Shown: positions 1-10,970 of the stretch, one piece after another
Numbering within the stretch: position 1 is the first letter of the stretch
Layout: every line of letters begins with the position of its first letter
NCBI GenBank assembly: GCA_963575645.1
Contig: OY754475.1
Coordinates: forward strand, 18,886,509-18,950,508
Direction: 5' to 3'
Source of the DNA: Xanthostigma xanthostigma
Taxonomy: Eukaryota > Arthropoda > Insecta > Raphidioptera > Raphidiidae
DNA length: 64,000 bases
Notes under the pieces: model-generated
The model's database searches: none
Told to the model about the DNA's origin: nothing
The model's input: only the letters and a program-made list of their open reading frames with translations
Position numbers and translations under genes: made by a program

Positions 1-305
1 CACCCGGGTGCAAAAGTACGAATGGGGTTTACCGAGATGAATGTTGTGTCCAAATTTCATGATGATCGGAGTTACCATTCAAAAGTTTTCGTGGGACGGA
101 CAAATTTTGAGTTATATTTTGCAATATTTTTCATTGATGCTGCGCTCCTATTGGTCGTAGCGTAATATTATATAGCCTATTTCCTCGATAAATAGACTAT
201 CCAACAAAAACAAATTTTCAATTCGAACCAGTAGTTCCTGAGATTAGCGTTCAACCAACCAACCAAACAAACAAACCCGTCAGCTTTATATATTATTAGT
301 ATAGA
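1..305 (-). mobile_element. Non-autonomous Helitron, 3' end cut by window edge
   Basis: Read on the minus strand, the element starts TCTATACTAATAATATATAA at 305, next to a T (an A on the minus strand), as expected for Helitron insertion between A and T. The rest matches the other Helitron copies here: a TTTGTTTGTTTG stretch, the regions CTATCGAGG.. and GACCAATAGGAGCG, and the subterminal CACCCGGGTG at base 1. The hairpin and CTAG end lie outside the window. No Rep/helicase coding is visible, so it is non-autonomous. Confidence 0.75.
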
Positions 306-395
306 TAAAGTTGTTACTTATTGTCTCTGGTCCAGAGCTCGACTCCCCCCGAAGTGAATTCGTGGCTACGGCCTTGATGATGCCCTCGACTCGTC
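306..395. repeat. Single copy of the non-Helitron part of the 197-bp array unit
   Basis: TAAAGTTGTTACTTATTGTC through GGCTACGGCCTTGATGA matches the non-Helitron half of the tandem unit at 21782-22857. Here it sits directly beside a Helitron 5' end. It diverges after CCTTGATGATG. Confidence 0.6.
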
Positions 396-1258
396 TCTGG
401 CAAATGGCGCGCAGTGTAAGAATATCAAACTTTCGGCCCTTGTGGTGTAATATACTATTTAAAATTACAACATGCAGCGATAGCTGTGTGTCAATGGCTC
501 AGCCCTTTGAAGGCTGAATCGAACACAAAAGCAGAATGTTTGAACTTCCTCTTCCCTCTCTTTTCAATGTAAACAGATCACCTGTTTTATACTTACATAC
601 GTGTTTATACCAGCGCCATGTGAGTATTTTTGAAAGCAATCATCAAAGGTAAACAGTTATCAAAGTTTACACAAGCAAATTGGTAAAAAATGTTATAGTA
701 TACAGAAAATACGCAATTTAAATTTTTTATATATTATCGGCGGCTTACTAGTAGAACCTTTTGTCTGTTTTAAATATTTTTCGGGGTAAAAAAAAATATT
801 ATCATAATTTTGTTTACAGGTTTCTAAAGCCGCTTGCCCACGACTCGTGAATCAGATAAATGAGAATAGACTATTCTCATATCCAAGATACGAGTGTACA
901 AGTTTTTACATTCATAAGCATCTAGTTCTAGCCGGTGCTTGGAGCATCAACCGGTCGTCTTAAGATGACTCGCGTCTAGGCGGTGTTGGGATATACATGA
1001 ACTATCTAGACCAGTGATTCAGTGAGTGGTCTATATAGACCCCCAGGGGTCGACGACAACTTGCAAGAGTCCATGTCAGCGGAGAAAAAAATGGAGGTCA
1101 ACGATAGTGGATCTCCTAACAAAAAAAAAAAAGAAACTGGACATCGTTAACTGAGAAGATTTGAGATTAAACCTAACTAAATTAATGCCAAATGTTGAAA
1201 ATTTATTATTTAAGCAATTCCTAACACTAAAAGTATTTTTTTTTGCTCAGTTATTTTA
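396..1258. other. No gene recognised
   Basis: AT-rich sequence with poly-A and poly-T runs. Only short reading frames without recognisable products are present. I see nothing supportable here. Confidence 0.5.
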
Positions 1259-1961
1259 TGTAACAGAAAGTAAATTTTAATTTGGTTCGTTTTAATTTGA
1301 ATTTATTTAATAAATGTTTAAAACTTAAAGCCTCGTTCAGATCTACAGACATTGAGCGTGGTGGAAATTATTTATTTACAATAATAAACAATTAACAAAA
1401 CAGTTCAACAAATAAACAGAAAGCACTTCTTTATAACGTAACCGAAACAAAACGACAGTGCTAAATAATAAAATAGAAGAATACAAAATCACAATATAAC
1501 TATATACACAAAAGTATTTACAACACAGGAACACGCTAAAAATTATTTATTAACTATATACAGTTCTATTTATTTCGTACACTATTATTTACACAGTTCA
1601 TTTATTTATTTATCTGAGCAGTTACCTCAGTATTGTTCACTGACTGTTAATTTATTTCGAATGTATCACTGTCCCCGTACGATTCTGTATGATGTGAGCT
1701 ATCCCGTGGTTTATATAGGCGCTGGATTGTTCTTTCCTTTGTTGCTTTCATTGTTGTCTGGAATTTGACAACAAAACCCTTTTTACCTACGCATACTGTT
1801 GGAACATCAAGCCGATTGTTGTTGCCCCACAACAATATGTGTATCATTGTCAGAATGAGAGCCGATTGTTGTTAGACAACAATGTGTGTATCTTTGTTAG
1901 AAGAACGAACTGATTGTCGTCTCTCGAAATTCTTTGTTGTGCCAACGGAGAGATTGTAACA
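1259..1961 (-). repeat. Possible solo LTR (weak)
   Basis: The interval begins and ends with TGTAACA, so it has TG..CA ends. On the minus strand a TATATAAA box lies near 1715, followed by AATAAA-type signals. No matching target duplication is evident. The short minus-strand frame at 1647-1847 resembles nothing I know. This is a structural guess only. Confidence 0.2.
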
Positions 1962-2338
1962 GTATCATGTTCAAAATTATCAAATATTAATACTTGGGGC
2001 AATCTTATTATCTAGTTCCCTCAATAAAATGAGTCTTGGCACCACCCCGTAGGGGATCAGGGCGTCTTGCGGCCACAAAATATAAAACCATTCTTTTAAA
2101 TTGGACGTTCGAAGAGAAGAAAGTTGCACGGATAGGGATTAGTAATATCATGACAATTTCATTTGTATATAGAGTGACAGTTATTTGACACAAAAAATAG
2201 AACTGCGAATGAAAAAAAATCTGTACGTGTGCAGAGGATTTGGCATTACGCTCCGAGCATTTTTAATATTGCTTTCGTTCAAGTGATGATCTTTACTGCG
2301 TTTCATATAAGAACACGATTTATAATAATTTTTAACCA
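1962..2338. other. No gene recognised
   Basis: Short unconvincing frames only. I recognise no domain or repeat signature. Confidence 0.4.
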
Positions 2339-2339
2339 G

Positions 2340-2918
2340 TCAAAAATAAGTTCAAAAACTAAAATCCGACTGCTGAAGAGTATGAAACAAGAAAATATTC
2401 TTATCTGAGGATAGCCACTTACCCTAACAAAACATTACATTTTAACAGTACAATACGTGCCACGAATCTAAAAGGCTCGGAAGTTAGATGCGAATGCGGG
2501 CTTGCGCTCGTACAGTCTGTTGAAAAACTACAAACTCGCAACTCAACAAAACTAAAATAACAATAACAACTTGACAATAGCGTACTTGACTGTACTTTAA
2601 AGCAGGAAAGCGACAAGTGACAAAGGCAACGAGCGATCACGGCAAATCACCGACGAGCGCACGTTCCGTGCAAGTAGCTGGGAGGTGGTAGGAGTCACAA
2701 CGGCTCTAAAATGTGCCTTAGCGGCGCTGTTTGTGACAAACTTCCGAACCTTTTAGATCCGGGGCGCGTATTGTAGTAAGCTCTAGGGCAAAGTGCATCA
2801 CGCTATACATCTAGAAAGGCCTCATATATTTGAGATGGCTTACGACCACGGATATCCTCAGATGAGAATATTTTCTTGTTTCATACTTTTCAGTAGTCAA
2901 GTTTTAGTTTTTTATTTG
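2340..2918. repeat. Foldback arms around a nested MITE
   Basis: A ~70-bp segment at 2340-2412 (ending ATATTCTTATCTGAGGATA) recurs inverted at 2850-2918 (starting TATCCTCAGATGAGAATATT). A third diverged copy of the arm is at 5790-5857. The MITE at 2449-2776 lies between the arms. Confidence 0.65.
2449..2776 (+). mobile_element. MITE family A, copy 1
   Basis: A ~325-bp element with imperfect ~35-bp terminal inverted repeats: ACGTGCCACGAATCTAAAAG at the left, and CTTTTAGATCCGGGGCGCGT (after AACTTCCGAAC) at the right. Full copies recur at 16377-16702 in the same orientation and at 32749-33047 inverted, inside the ZNF2 intron. It has no coding capacity. Confidence 0.8.
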
Positions 2919-3159
2919 TTTTCAACTTGCTCCCCTCTGGGACAAAAATTTAAAAATAAATATAGCCTATGTTACCCGGGCCTTAATAACGAATCAACTG
3001 ACACCTTATTTATCAAAATCGGATGAATACTTAGTTTAGGCGCTACGGTGGAACATCCGTAAATACAAACATACATAGACTGCTAAACTCATAACCCTTC
3101 TTTTTGGCTTCGCCGTAGTCGGGTAAAAAGAGCCTATTAAAGCATTCTTGAACATTGAT

Positions 3160-3290
3160 CTTCTATTCAAATCCTTGATTAACGTCTGAATAGAATTCTT
3201 CAAATAAATAAAATTGTCGACCAATTCTTTTTCAGACTATACCTAGTCTGAAAAAAATTGTTCGACAATTTTATTTAACTTATCTTCTAT
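3160..3290. repeat. End of foldback family F, collapsed into a hairpin
   Basis: The arm TTGATTAACGTCTGAATAGA followed by AATAAATAAAATTGTCGACC matches the outer ends of the foldbacks at 27036-27616 and 30525-31470. Here AAATAAATAAAATTGTCGAC and its near-complement meet within 80 bp, forming a hairpin at 3203-3283. Confidence 0.55.
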
Positions 3291-3800
3291 ATTGACCTAG
3301 AAATTCCTTAAAGGGACCTTCAAGCTTTTTCTGCCCGGGGCCTAGCATGTTCCAAAGACGGCGCTGCTCAACAACTCTGAATCCGGCTGAATATTCCCTT
3401 CAAATCAGAACTAGAAGTTATTTCAGCGACTGAAAGGCGCAAAACCGATGCAGTCAAACATGAAAATTCCAGGAAATACGATATTTATTACACAAAAGAA
3501 AAACTTCACACAATATTCGACATAAAAAAATATTTTGCGTAGCTGCAGATTGACTCGAAGCCGGTGGCTAGATTACGAAGCGTAATATACAAGAATATTA
3601 TGCTTGTACCAACTTTCAAAAAAAAAAAATATAAGCTTGGTAAAAGCTGACAAAGCACACACAGATAAACAGTGTGATTCTCGTGTGTAGGTTTTTACAG
3701 TGGAACTTCGTTAATTCGAAGTCAAAGTGCACGGTTCAAAACTTCGATTTAACGAGATTTAGAATTTTTGAAATTGACGTCATTTCTTTTTTTAAAATTA
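3291..3800. other. No gene recognised
   Basis: Nothing supportable. The + strand frame beginning at 3674 reads into the SINE that follows and is not a gene. Confidence 0.4.
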
Positions 3801-3805
3801 CCGAG

Positions 3806-4045
3806 TGGGGTGGCGTAGCGGTGAGAGCACTAGACTCGCATTCGGGAGGTACCGGGTTCGAATCCCGGCGGGGGCAGATGTGGCTGGGACTTTTTCCCAC
3901 TGCCTCTCGCCGAGAAACGGTAATTCCTGTGCCGACCATCTTGTTGAGGTTTTCCATGGTTTCCCTCAACAATTCCAGATAAATATCGAGATGGTTCCGT
4001 ATTCAACGCCATATGGCCGATTACCTGTCAAACTCCTATAAAATT
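3806..4045 (+). mobile_element. tRNA-derived SINE, copy 1
   Basis: A tRNA-like head at about 3809-3878 has an A-box-like TGGCGTAGCGGTGAGAGC and a perfect B box GGTTCGAATCC. An unrelated body follows (GATGTGGCTGGGACTTTTTC, then GAGGTTTTCCATGGTTTCCC). An inverted copy lies at 20873-21068, showing that head and body move together. The anticodon region reads CTCGCAT, compatible with an Ala-type ancestor, but the ancestor is uncertain. Confidence 0.75.
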
Positions 4046-4060
4046 TGTCTACCTTATCCT

Positions 4061-4915
4061 AATTTCCTAAAAATTCCTTTATTCGCCCATTGCTATTATT
4101 TAAGTTGAAGTTTAAAAATTGTAGAAAATAACGGGAAGTGTGGTAGAAAAAAAATAGTAATGGTGCGAATGGCGTCTGTTATGACATAAAGTCGAGAAAC
4201 GGACGTTAAACGCATTATTATTATTATTCCTACGACTTATGTAAGTAACTAAATTTGAAGGTATTTCAGAGCGCCTTAAGGACTTGCTTCGCAAATAAAT
4301 GTCGCAAAGTTAAAAACTCACGGCTTGTCCCGATTTTGGCGGGACGTCTCGATTTTTAAATCAAAATTAAATGTCCCGCGCGGGACAGGCTCAGTACCCG
4401 CTTTTCGGGGATAACTCGGGAATAACTTTAAAAGAAGTTAAATCTTCACAGAAATATCATGAATAAGTAATTCTTATACCTAAATAATTATTCTCTTATT
4501 GTAAGTTGCAATTTGTAACACTCACTCCACAGACTATTGTTTGAAACGTCATATTTTTCTGATGAATAAAACTTTTTTGATTTTGATTTCTGTTTGTTTT
4601 TTTTTTTATTATTCTGAAGACGAATAAGACTCAACTATTTAACGATAGGGTAAATCTGATTTAAAATAATATATTTTTATTAAAATACATTTTCTATGGC
4701 TATTTTTGCTATCTATTGTCACGTAAACGTAATTTTAATTCAAATAAAAAGATAAATAGGCATTTGAAAACTTGTGATTATATACGATTTTTTACTATGT
4801 CCCGCTTTCGACGAAAGAATCCCGCTGTTTTCACTAAAAGAAATCAAAAATCCCGACTTGGCAAAAAAAAAAAAACTGACAACGCTGCTCATAACCTACC
4901 CAAAAATGTTTGATA
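4061..4915. other. No gene recognised
   Basis: AT-rich DNA with poly-A and poly-T runs. The two overlapping frames at 4716-4971 are low-complexity and lack recognisable domains. Confidence 0.4.
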
Positions 4916-4919
4916 GCTC

Positions 4920-5455
4920 TTGGACTATAGTAATAGTTATTGGCGTAACTAGTAGTCTAAGTCATTCATGAAGCGAGTGCATACTGCGCACCTACGACTC
5001 GTGCTGAAAACATCGCGCTGACAGGTCATGACTTAGCCTACAAGTTGCGCCCATAATTTTATTCAACAATTGCGCGTTATTCATGTTTTAATTATAATGA
5101 GATGTTGTAAATATCTATTTATTTCTTTATAAAAAAAACTGTCAATACTAACAGCACCAAACAGCACGATTCAATGTTTTGGTTTGAGGTTAGCCGGTTA
5201 TGAATAAACTCCATGTCGAAAACATTCGGCCTCTCAATTTTAGTCTCGATGGGTAACAACGGAGTTGTTGTTACCTACTATTTCGTTACGACTCAGAAAA
5301 TAGTTACGTTTATTTTCATTACTCCACAATGGCCGAGCTAGTAGGAATCTTCATTGAGTTATGACAAGTAATTGTCACCAGTCGGTAAACGGCTATTTAG
5401 GGTTCGGTTTTTAGGCATGATAAAACATGAATAACGCGCATGAGTTGAATAAACA
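4920..5455 (-). mobile_element. Dispersed repeat family B, copy 1
   Basis: This ~535-bp segment is the reverse complement of 15545-16040, including GCGTAACTAGTAGTCTAAGT, the GTTGTTGTTACC block and the terminal CATGAGTTGAATAA. Both copies contain internal ..GCGCGTTATTCATG.. motifs in inverted arrangement, suggesting a TIR element. No coding capacity. Confidence 0.7.
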
Positions 5456-5870
5456 TCATTTACGTTCTACTTTGGAGAAAAACATCGCATGGTAGAAGAA
5501 GCGACAGCTTTCGGGCGAGTTGGTCAGTAAGTGAGTTGCATGGCATACTGTTCTAACGTTATGCAATACATACAACGTACATACTTCATAAATTATTCAC
5601 GTATGTCTGTTCGTCTACACGTCGCGTCGCTTCAGAACGCCGCGATTCTTTTGTTTAAACACAAACAGGGTCGACCAGGTGCGACGTTCTACGCTTGAAT
5701 CTATCAAGTGATTTGTGCACGGTAGAACTAATCTATACTGATAACTTTTAAATATTTAAATGGCGTAATATTGTTAAGTATATAATATGTACAAAAAATA
5801 AGTTAAAAACTAAAACCCGACTACTAAAAAGTATGAAACAAGAAAATATTATCATCTGATCATGTGCTAA
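5456..5870. other. No gene; includes a relic of the 2340 arm
   Basis: The only recognisable piece is 5790-5857, a diverged copy of the foldback arm at 2340-2412 (..AGTATGAAACAAGAAAATAT..). The rest is unassigned. Confidence 0.45.
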
Positions 5871-5871
5871 T

Positions 5872-6376
5872 AACATATTTTATTCAACACGCGTGAGTAA
5901 TATATAATTTCGGGCCCTGCTAAATTTGGGAGAAATAATAAATTACTTCATGTTGATGCGTAGAGTGCTAATAATGAGCCGAAACTGTACTATAATGTAT
6001 TACTGCATAGTCTCTGAACCAATAGGAACGCGGTAGCGGGCCGAAACTGTACGGTAATGAATTATTACTGCATAGTTTCTGGACCAATAGGAACGCGGTA
6101 GCATATATGAAAACAGCATCGCAATTCAGTGAAAGTTAGGGCCATCTTGTGTGAATCGAGGGCGGTGGGTACGTCAATCAATGAAGTGATTTATTATTTT
6201 TCCCTCTTTTATCAGGGCCCCGATTACATATTACTCGTGCTAGTTGAATAAAGTATTATGTGCGACCATTAATCGAAGGAGAATATTCCACTCGCGTGTT
6301 ACTGCACTCGCTACGCTCGTGCAGCAAATTTCACGCTCATGGAATCTTCTTCTTCTCTCACTAGTCGCACAATATA
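5872..6376 (+). mobile_element. Dispersed repeat family C, copy 1
   Basis: The segment matches 34593-35047 closely (ATTCAACACGCGTGA start, GTCGCACAATATACTATTAA end). This copy carries an internal duplication of ~65 bp around GAGCCGAAACTGTAC..AACGCGGTAGC that copy 2 lacks. Parts of its two ends are complementary, so a DNA-transposon derivative is likely. Confidence 0.7.
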
Positions 6377-6467
6377 CTATTAAACAACTTTTCCGAATCC
6401 AATGAGCAATCGGTCATTTTTGTATTATCTATTTTAAGCCTTGACACATTTTTGAGTGTAATTAGAC

Positions 6468-6806
6468 CAGGGGTCGGCAACCTTTTGAGACGGAAGATCC
6501 AAAAGTTACAATTTACAAAATTTCCCAGTTTTTAAAGAGCCACTAAACATTTTCGTTTCAGTATTATAGTATTTGTTTATTATAATATATATATCCGAGG
6601 ATGACACGTCACGACGGGGGCGGTGCGGGTGAGACGCGAGTGGAAATGGCTGATAGATAAACATGGTACTCAATCATGGATCAATTGAACGATTTTTAAG
6701 GGTTTATATAATAAAATAATTATTTTTTGCGTATGGAACTGGAGGGCCACAACTTTACATCAAAAGAGCCGCATTCGGCTCGCGAACCGCTGGTTGCCGA
6801 CTCCTG
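6468..6806 (+). mobile_element. hAT-type MITE, copy 1
   Basis: Terminal inverted repeats CAGGGGTCGGCAACC and GGTTGCCGACTCCTG are typical of hAT derivatives. They are flanked by an 8-bp target duplication with one mismatch (AATTAGAC / AACTAGAC). A second copy lies at 42278-42607. Internal GAGCCGCATTCGGCTCGCG has no coding meaning. Confidence 0.85.
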
Positions 6807-6814
6807 AACTAGAC

Positions 6815-7330
6815 TACTACAATTGGCGACTCCGTTATCAAATGGTTTTATCCGTAAAAATATGATAAATCGACTGTGCTTTGTAAAAATATTCTATTTT
6901 CCAGTGCAAATTTTGTGCAAACTTGCTCTAGCTGACATTCCCTTGGAGACAGTTGAAGGTCGTTCTGAACTGCGACTAAGTAGAAGGCTATGTGCGGAAA
7001 CAAACGAACGGAGTAGAACGACAATTGAAAGCAGAGGCTGAATATAGCATCTGAACATCGAATAAGTGGAACGCGTGAGTAACTACAGGAAATTTAACAA
7101 ACGAGAATCAAGAAAACATATGAACGACTTGAATAATTTAAACATCCGAAAAACGGCGCTAAATTGAATAATTACATTTAAAAACAAAACGTATACCTGC
7201 TGAAACTAATTAACAACAATGATTTAGAGTACTTTCAACAGCTTTTGTACAAGCTTTTTGTTGATGTAAGCTATTAATTAACTTCACTTGTGTTGGTTTT
7301 TTAACGATAATTGAAACAATAGTTTAATTA
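6815..7330. other. No gene recognised
   Basis: The + strand frame 6823-7041 starts at the hAT target site and has no recognisable domain. The rest is unassigned AT-rich sequence. Confidence 0.4.
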
Positions 7331-7400
7331 AAGCCGCTCCACACGAGGCTGGTTTTCCACTAGATTCCTTGCTAGATTTAGCTGCAAGCATGCTCTGGTG
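7331..7400 (+). repeat. Terminal fragment of TIR element family D
   Basis: TAAAGCCGCTCCACACGAGG and CTAGATTCCTTGCTAGATTT match the left ends of the family D elements in the introns of ZNF2 (32225) and ZNF4 (39975). Confidence 0.6.
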
Positions 7401-7431
7401 CTGGTCCTTGTCAAATCTTTGTTGACAATCC

Positions 7432-7876
7432 TTTCTGTAACGCAGCATTATAGCCTGAGTGCCCGTCAGCAAAAATTTTATTGATACATACTCTCCCCAA
7501 ACTTTGTATATGGCTTCATTAGGCCTAGTCTGACACCTATTTCCTCTATGACTGACACCTCGAATATGGTCGACATATTCGAGGTGTCAGACATTTTAAA
7601 TGGCTCATGTTATTTGTCAGAGAACATTATTTTAGCGTTCTGGTTGAAGTTTTTAAGCTACCCAATTAAAAAAACAAACAATATCTATAAATTTTTACAT
7701 GTCGTTAAAACGACATCTTTCGGAAAGTTTAGAAAACGCCCCAAAATCAAGAAAAGTCATAGAAGAAATAGGTGTCAGACTAGGCCTAATGAAGCCATAT
7801 ACAAAGTTTGGGGAGAGTATGTTTCAATAAAATTTTTGCCGACGGGCACTCTGGCTATTACTATTTTTTGCAGAAC
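7432..7876. repeat. Foldback element with ~120-bp arms and nested hairpin
   Basis: The left arm 7432-7552 and right arm 7755-7876 are near-complementary over about 120 bp (for example ACTCTCCCCAAACTTTGTAT versus ATACAAAGTTTGGGGAGAGT). The loop holds a second palindrome at 7554-7588 with 14-bp arms GACACCTCGAATAT. The frame at 7548-7886 crosses the right arm and is not a gene. Confidence 0.75.
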
Positions 7877-8261
7877 ACGAAACTGAATAAAACATTCTCA
7901 CAAAAACAAGAGAATATATAAAATGAACAATTGAATACCGTTAGAGGAACTAGGTATATGAGGAGAACGAATAATTGAACGTTCGACGCTAACGTCAAGT
8001 GTGGAAAAAACAAAAAGCATCGTACATAAAACAAAAAAAGTCCAATAAAGAGAAATTACGTGCCAATGACAGATATTTATTAATTATATTGAAAGAATAG
8101 ATTTATGAAAAAGTCGACTGGACAGTCAATCCAACACTTCTCGCCTAGTAAACAATCTCTAGTAATTGAAAATATCCTCGCAATTAGTTGGAAATCCATG
8201 TCTGTATGAGCCAGATTAAAATATTGCGATTTGACCCGCTTCCCGTTAACCTATATCGAGT

Positions 8262-8432
8262 TGAAATGGAGGCCATTATTATTTTATCAGGCGAAAAAAT
8301 ATTTATACCTTCGAGGTAAGACAGAATAGATTTACACCTGCAGTAAACATAATTATGGTTGGTGAATTGAATTATCGCTGTTTATTAGGAGAAATAGTTA
8401 CCTGAAGAACAAATGAACCGAATAACTGCTTA
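8262..8432 (+). repeat. Dispersed repeat, partner at 19655-19835
   Basis: The segment with TATTTATACCTTCGAGGTAA and GAATTATCGCTGTTTATTAG recurs inverted at 19655-19835 with scattered changes. Family unknown. Confidence 0.6.
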
Positions 8433-8565
8433 CTTTCGGTCAATATGGCCACGAGAGAATTTTCTCGCTTACCCAGTTCTCACTCACTCAGGTTTGACTG
8501 CATATAGTACTTTTTTCACGCACCTTCTATAAAACAGCTGATTTTCACTTCGTAATAGGTATTTA

Positions 8566-9285
8566 AATTAATATATAAAGCTGAAGAATTTGTTTGTTTG
8601 TTTGTTTGAACGCGCTAATCTCAGAATCTACTGGCTCGAATTGAAAAAAAAATCTTTTTGTTGATTAGCTCATTTATCGAGGAAGGCTATAGACTATATA
8701 ATATCACGCTACTACCAATTGGAGCGGAATATCAATAAAAAATGTTGCAAGATGTATCTCAAAATTAGTCCGTCCGACAAATATTATCAGGTGAAATGCG
8801 TTAACTAAATATTGCAATATTAGCGCGTGACGATCACAAGCCCGGATAGCTCACTCGGTAGAGCGTAAGACTCTCAATGCCAGGGTCTTGGGTTCAAATC
8901 CTACGTCGGCGAATATGTTTTTATTTTGTTTCATTTTCTACATTGCTTTCTTCTAAGGCTTACATTTCAATTTTTTACAATTTTATTACGACTAATTAAA
9001 ATTAAATAAATCTAATTAATAGCTAATTTGTAAACTGTTACAACTATCGGTACCTATACAAAAATAATTTTCCTACAGTGTTTTAAATTAAATATTTATT
9101 ATTTAAAAGAAATTTATTACTTAAAAACAGTATAAATACTGCTTTTTAACGACAAAAACTTTTGAACGGTAACAACGATCATTATGAAGTTTGGACACAA
9201 CATTCATCTCGGTAAACTAAGATGAATGTCCCTTCCTTCCCCATTCGTTCTTTTGCACCCGGGTGAAACCGGGCGGAACCGCTAG
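8566..9285 (+). mobile_element. Helitron carrying a tRNA-like gene, copy 1
   Basis: The element ends in the stem-loop CCCGG-GTGAAA-CCGGG followed by CGGAACCGCTAG and a host T, the classic Helitron 3' end. Its left end, AATATATAAAGCTGAAGAAT, has lost the initial TC. It shares body and tRNA insert with copies at 21073, 25932 and 49354. No Rep/helicase coding is present. Confidence 0.8.
8840..8911 (+). pseudogene. Lys-type tRNA pseudogene inside a Helitron
   Basis: GCCCGGATAGCTCACTCGGT starts a tRNA-like sequence with a near-intact A box and a B box GGTTCAAATCC. The anticodon loop reads CTCTCAA where the sister copy at 21323 reads CTCTTAA (Lys, CUU). The 3' acceptor strand no longer pairs fully. 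It is carried by the Helitron and is unlikely to be a working tRNA. Confidence 0.7.
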
Positions 9286-9895
9286 TATATTTATACATAA
9301 ACATGACAATTGAGATTTAGATTGTCTACGAAGACTACGCCTACTTTACTTCTCCCTCGCTCATATGGATTTAAATGGCAACTGACAAATATATAACTAT
9401 TGGATTAGTATAATCGCATTTCCTTTGTTTAACTTTACGCACTAGTGTCATACTGGCATGAAAAGCAGCTACAGGGGGTGGTGCAAAAACTACGATTATG
9501 ACATATTAATTGTAATGTAGATAAGTCTAACAGTCAGAGGAAAAAATGTGGGACGAGCCCATTAGAGAACGGCTTCCAAAACGTCACTCCCTTTTATTTA
9601 ATGACATCGTTTTTATGAAAGCGATTAGTTCCGACGATTGAATACCAAACGATATATTTTAATGAGATACATTTCACCGAATAGGTCCGACAATTTTAAT
9701 AACGCAGTTTATATGATCAAAGGAAGGAGGATTTATTTTGTCAGTGTATAACCCCGCGATTGAACGAAGTCAGCTCGAGCTTGAACAACAAATACAAGAC
9801 TTATTAAAAGTAGATATTTTTCAAATGATTCTGTTTTGTTTTTATTCTCGGCACTGTCGCCAACTTTGAAGAAGAAAAATTCCTTCTGTGCTTTT
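9286..9895. other. No gene recognised
   Basis: Unassigned AT-rich sequence without recognisable repeats or frames. Confidence 0.4.
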
Positions 9896-9988
9896 TTCGT
9901 TATTACTGCGTTTACCTCAGATAAATAATAGAAAGGGATATACTTTTGTGCACATGTTTTGCTGCCTCCAACTAATCACATTCTAAAC

Positions 9989-10796
9989 CAGTGATATGTC
10001 AAAGATGGCCCGCGGGGCGCATCTGGCCTTCAAGCCATCTCAATACGGCCCGCGACCAGAATCTATCCAGTGAGGATTTTAGACACCTGACATCAATGAG
10101 CTTATCAAAAACAAGAGACATCAGGTGTCTGGATCATCAAGCTCAAGATAATTATTACCATTATATAAAAACTGATTTAAACTAAATAAAATATTTTTAA
10201 CAAAAAAATTGAACCGACTTCAAAAAAGGCACTAAAAAGTAAAAAATAATTGCGTATTGAAATGTTTTGGAGTCGGTGTAGTTCTCGGAATAGATTTCAT
10301 TTTGGCTGACACCGACTCCAAAACATTTCAATACGCAATTATTTTTTACTTTTTAGTGCCTTTTTTGAAGTCGGTTCAATTTTTTTGTTAAAAATATTTT
10401 ATTTTTCTCTTTTTAGTGTTAATCTAACACTAAAAATCGGTGAACATACATAAAAAACATTATGCATGCCTTTGAAATTTGAGAGTTTCCCTCGATTTCT
10501 CCGGGATCCACCATCAGATCCTGACTTGGTTCCGATGGGACCACCTCGGAAGTGCACTCTTTCGAATAAAAAAAAAATTTGAAAATCGGTCCATAATTGA
10601 CGGAGAAATCGGTGAACATACATAAAAAAAAAAAAAAAAATATACAGACGAACACAGAACCTCCTCCTTTTTGTTGAAGTCGGTTAATAAAGATTTTAAT
10701 TTAGTATGTGTTTCAGTTTTTAATTTAGAGTCTGGCCGGCGAACACATCCTAAATCTTATAAATGGCCCTTTAGAAAAATTAGTCTGACACCCCTG
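9989..10796 (+). mobile_element. hAT-type element inserted in repeat R
   Basis: The ends CAGTGATATGTCAAA and TAGTCTGACACCCCTG are imperfect inverted repeats. The flanks TTCTAAAC / ATCTAAAT are a diverged 8-bp duplication, and two paralogous empty sites (near 17985 and 30193) carry a single TTCTAAAC. Internal GGCCCGCG is CpG-rich. A large palindrome is nested inside. Confidence 0.75.
10186..10402. repeat. Perfect 94-bp inverted repeat
   Basis: 10186-10279 and 10309-10402 are exact reverse complements over 94 bp around a 29-base spacer. The arm contains TTGAACCGACTTCAAAAAAG. A partial TTGAAGTCGGTTAA at 10673-10686 suggests a larger foldback family nested within the hAT element. Confidence 0.9.
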
Positions 10797-10970
10797 ATCT
10801 AAATGAACTCGGTGAAAACAAATCTATATCTACGTTGTCAAACTCCAAATGAGTATTGAATGATGTAATTGATTAAGCATAGATTAATAGACATGCCACA
10901 TTCAAATCAATTGTAATAAATGCTATCAATGATATAGGTAGATGAAATAAAATAATATCTTATTTTGCGA

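Larger units (their letters stand above)
9900..10970 (+). repeat. Repeat family R, split by a hAT insertion
   Basis: 9900-9988 plus 10797-10970 together match the uninterrupted copies at 17900-18050 and 30130-30345 (..CACATTCTAAAC then GAACTCGGTGAAAAC..). The hAT element at 9989-10796 sits exactly at the join. Confidence 0.75.

Noticed and set aside
1259..1961. Solo LTR
   Set aside because: TG..CA ends and a minus-strand TATA box are present, but no target duplication or second copy is visible; kept only as a low-confidence feature.
3674..4041. Overlapping frames on both strands
   Set aside because: They lie in the tRNA-derived SINE, whose inverted copy at 20873-21068 produces the same peptides.
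8840..8911. Functional tRNA gene
   Set aside because: It is inside a Helitron, the anticodon loop is changed relative to sister copies and the acceptor stem does not pair; the same reasoning applies to 21323, 26190 and 49618.
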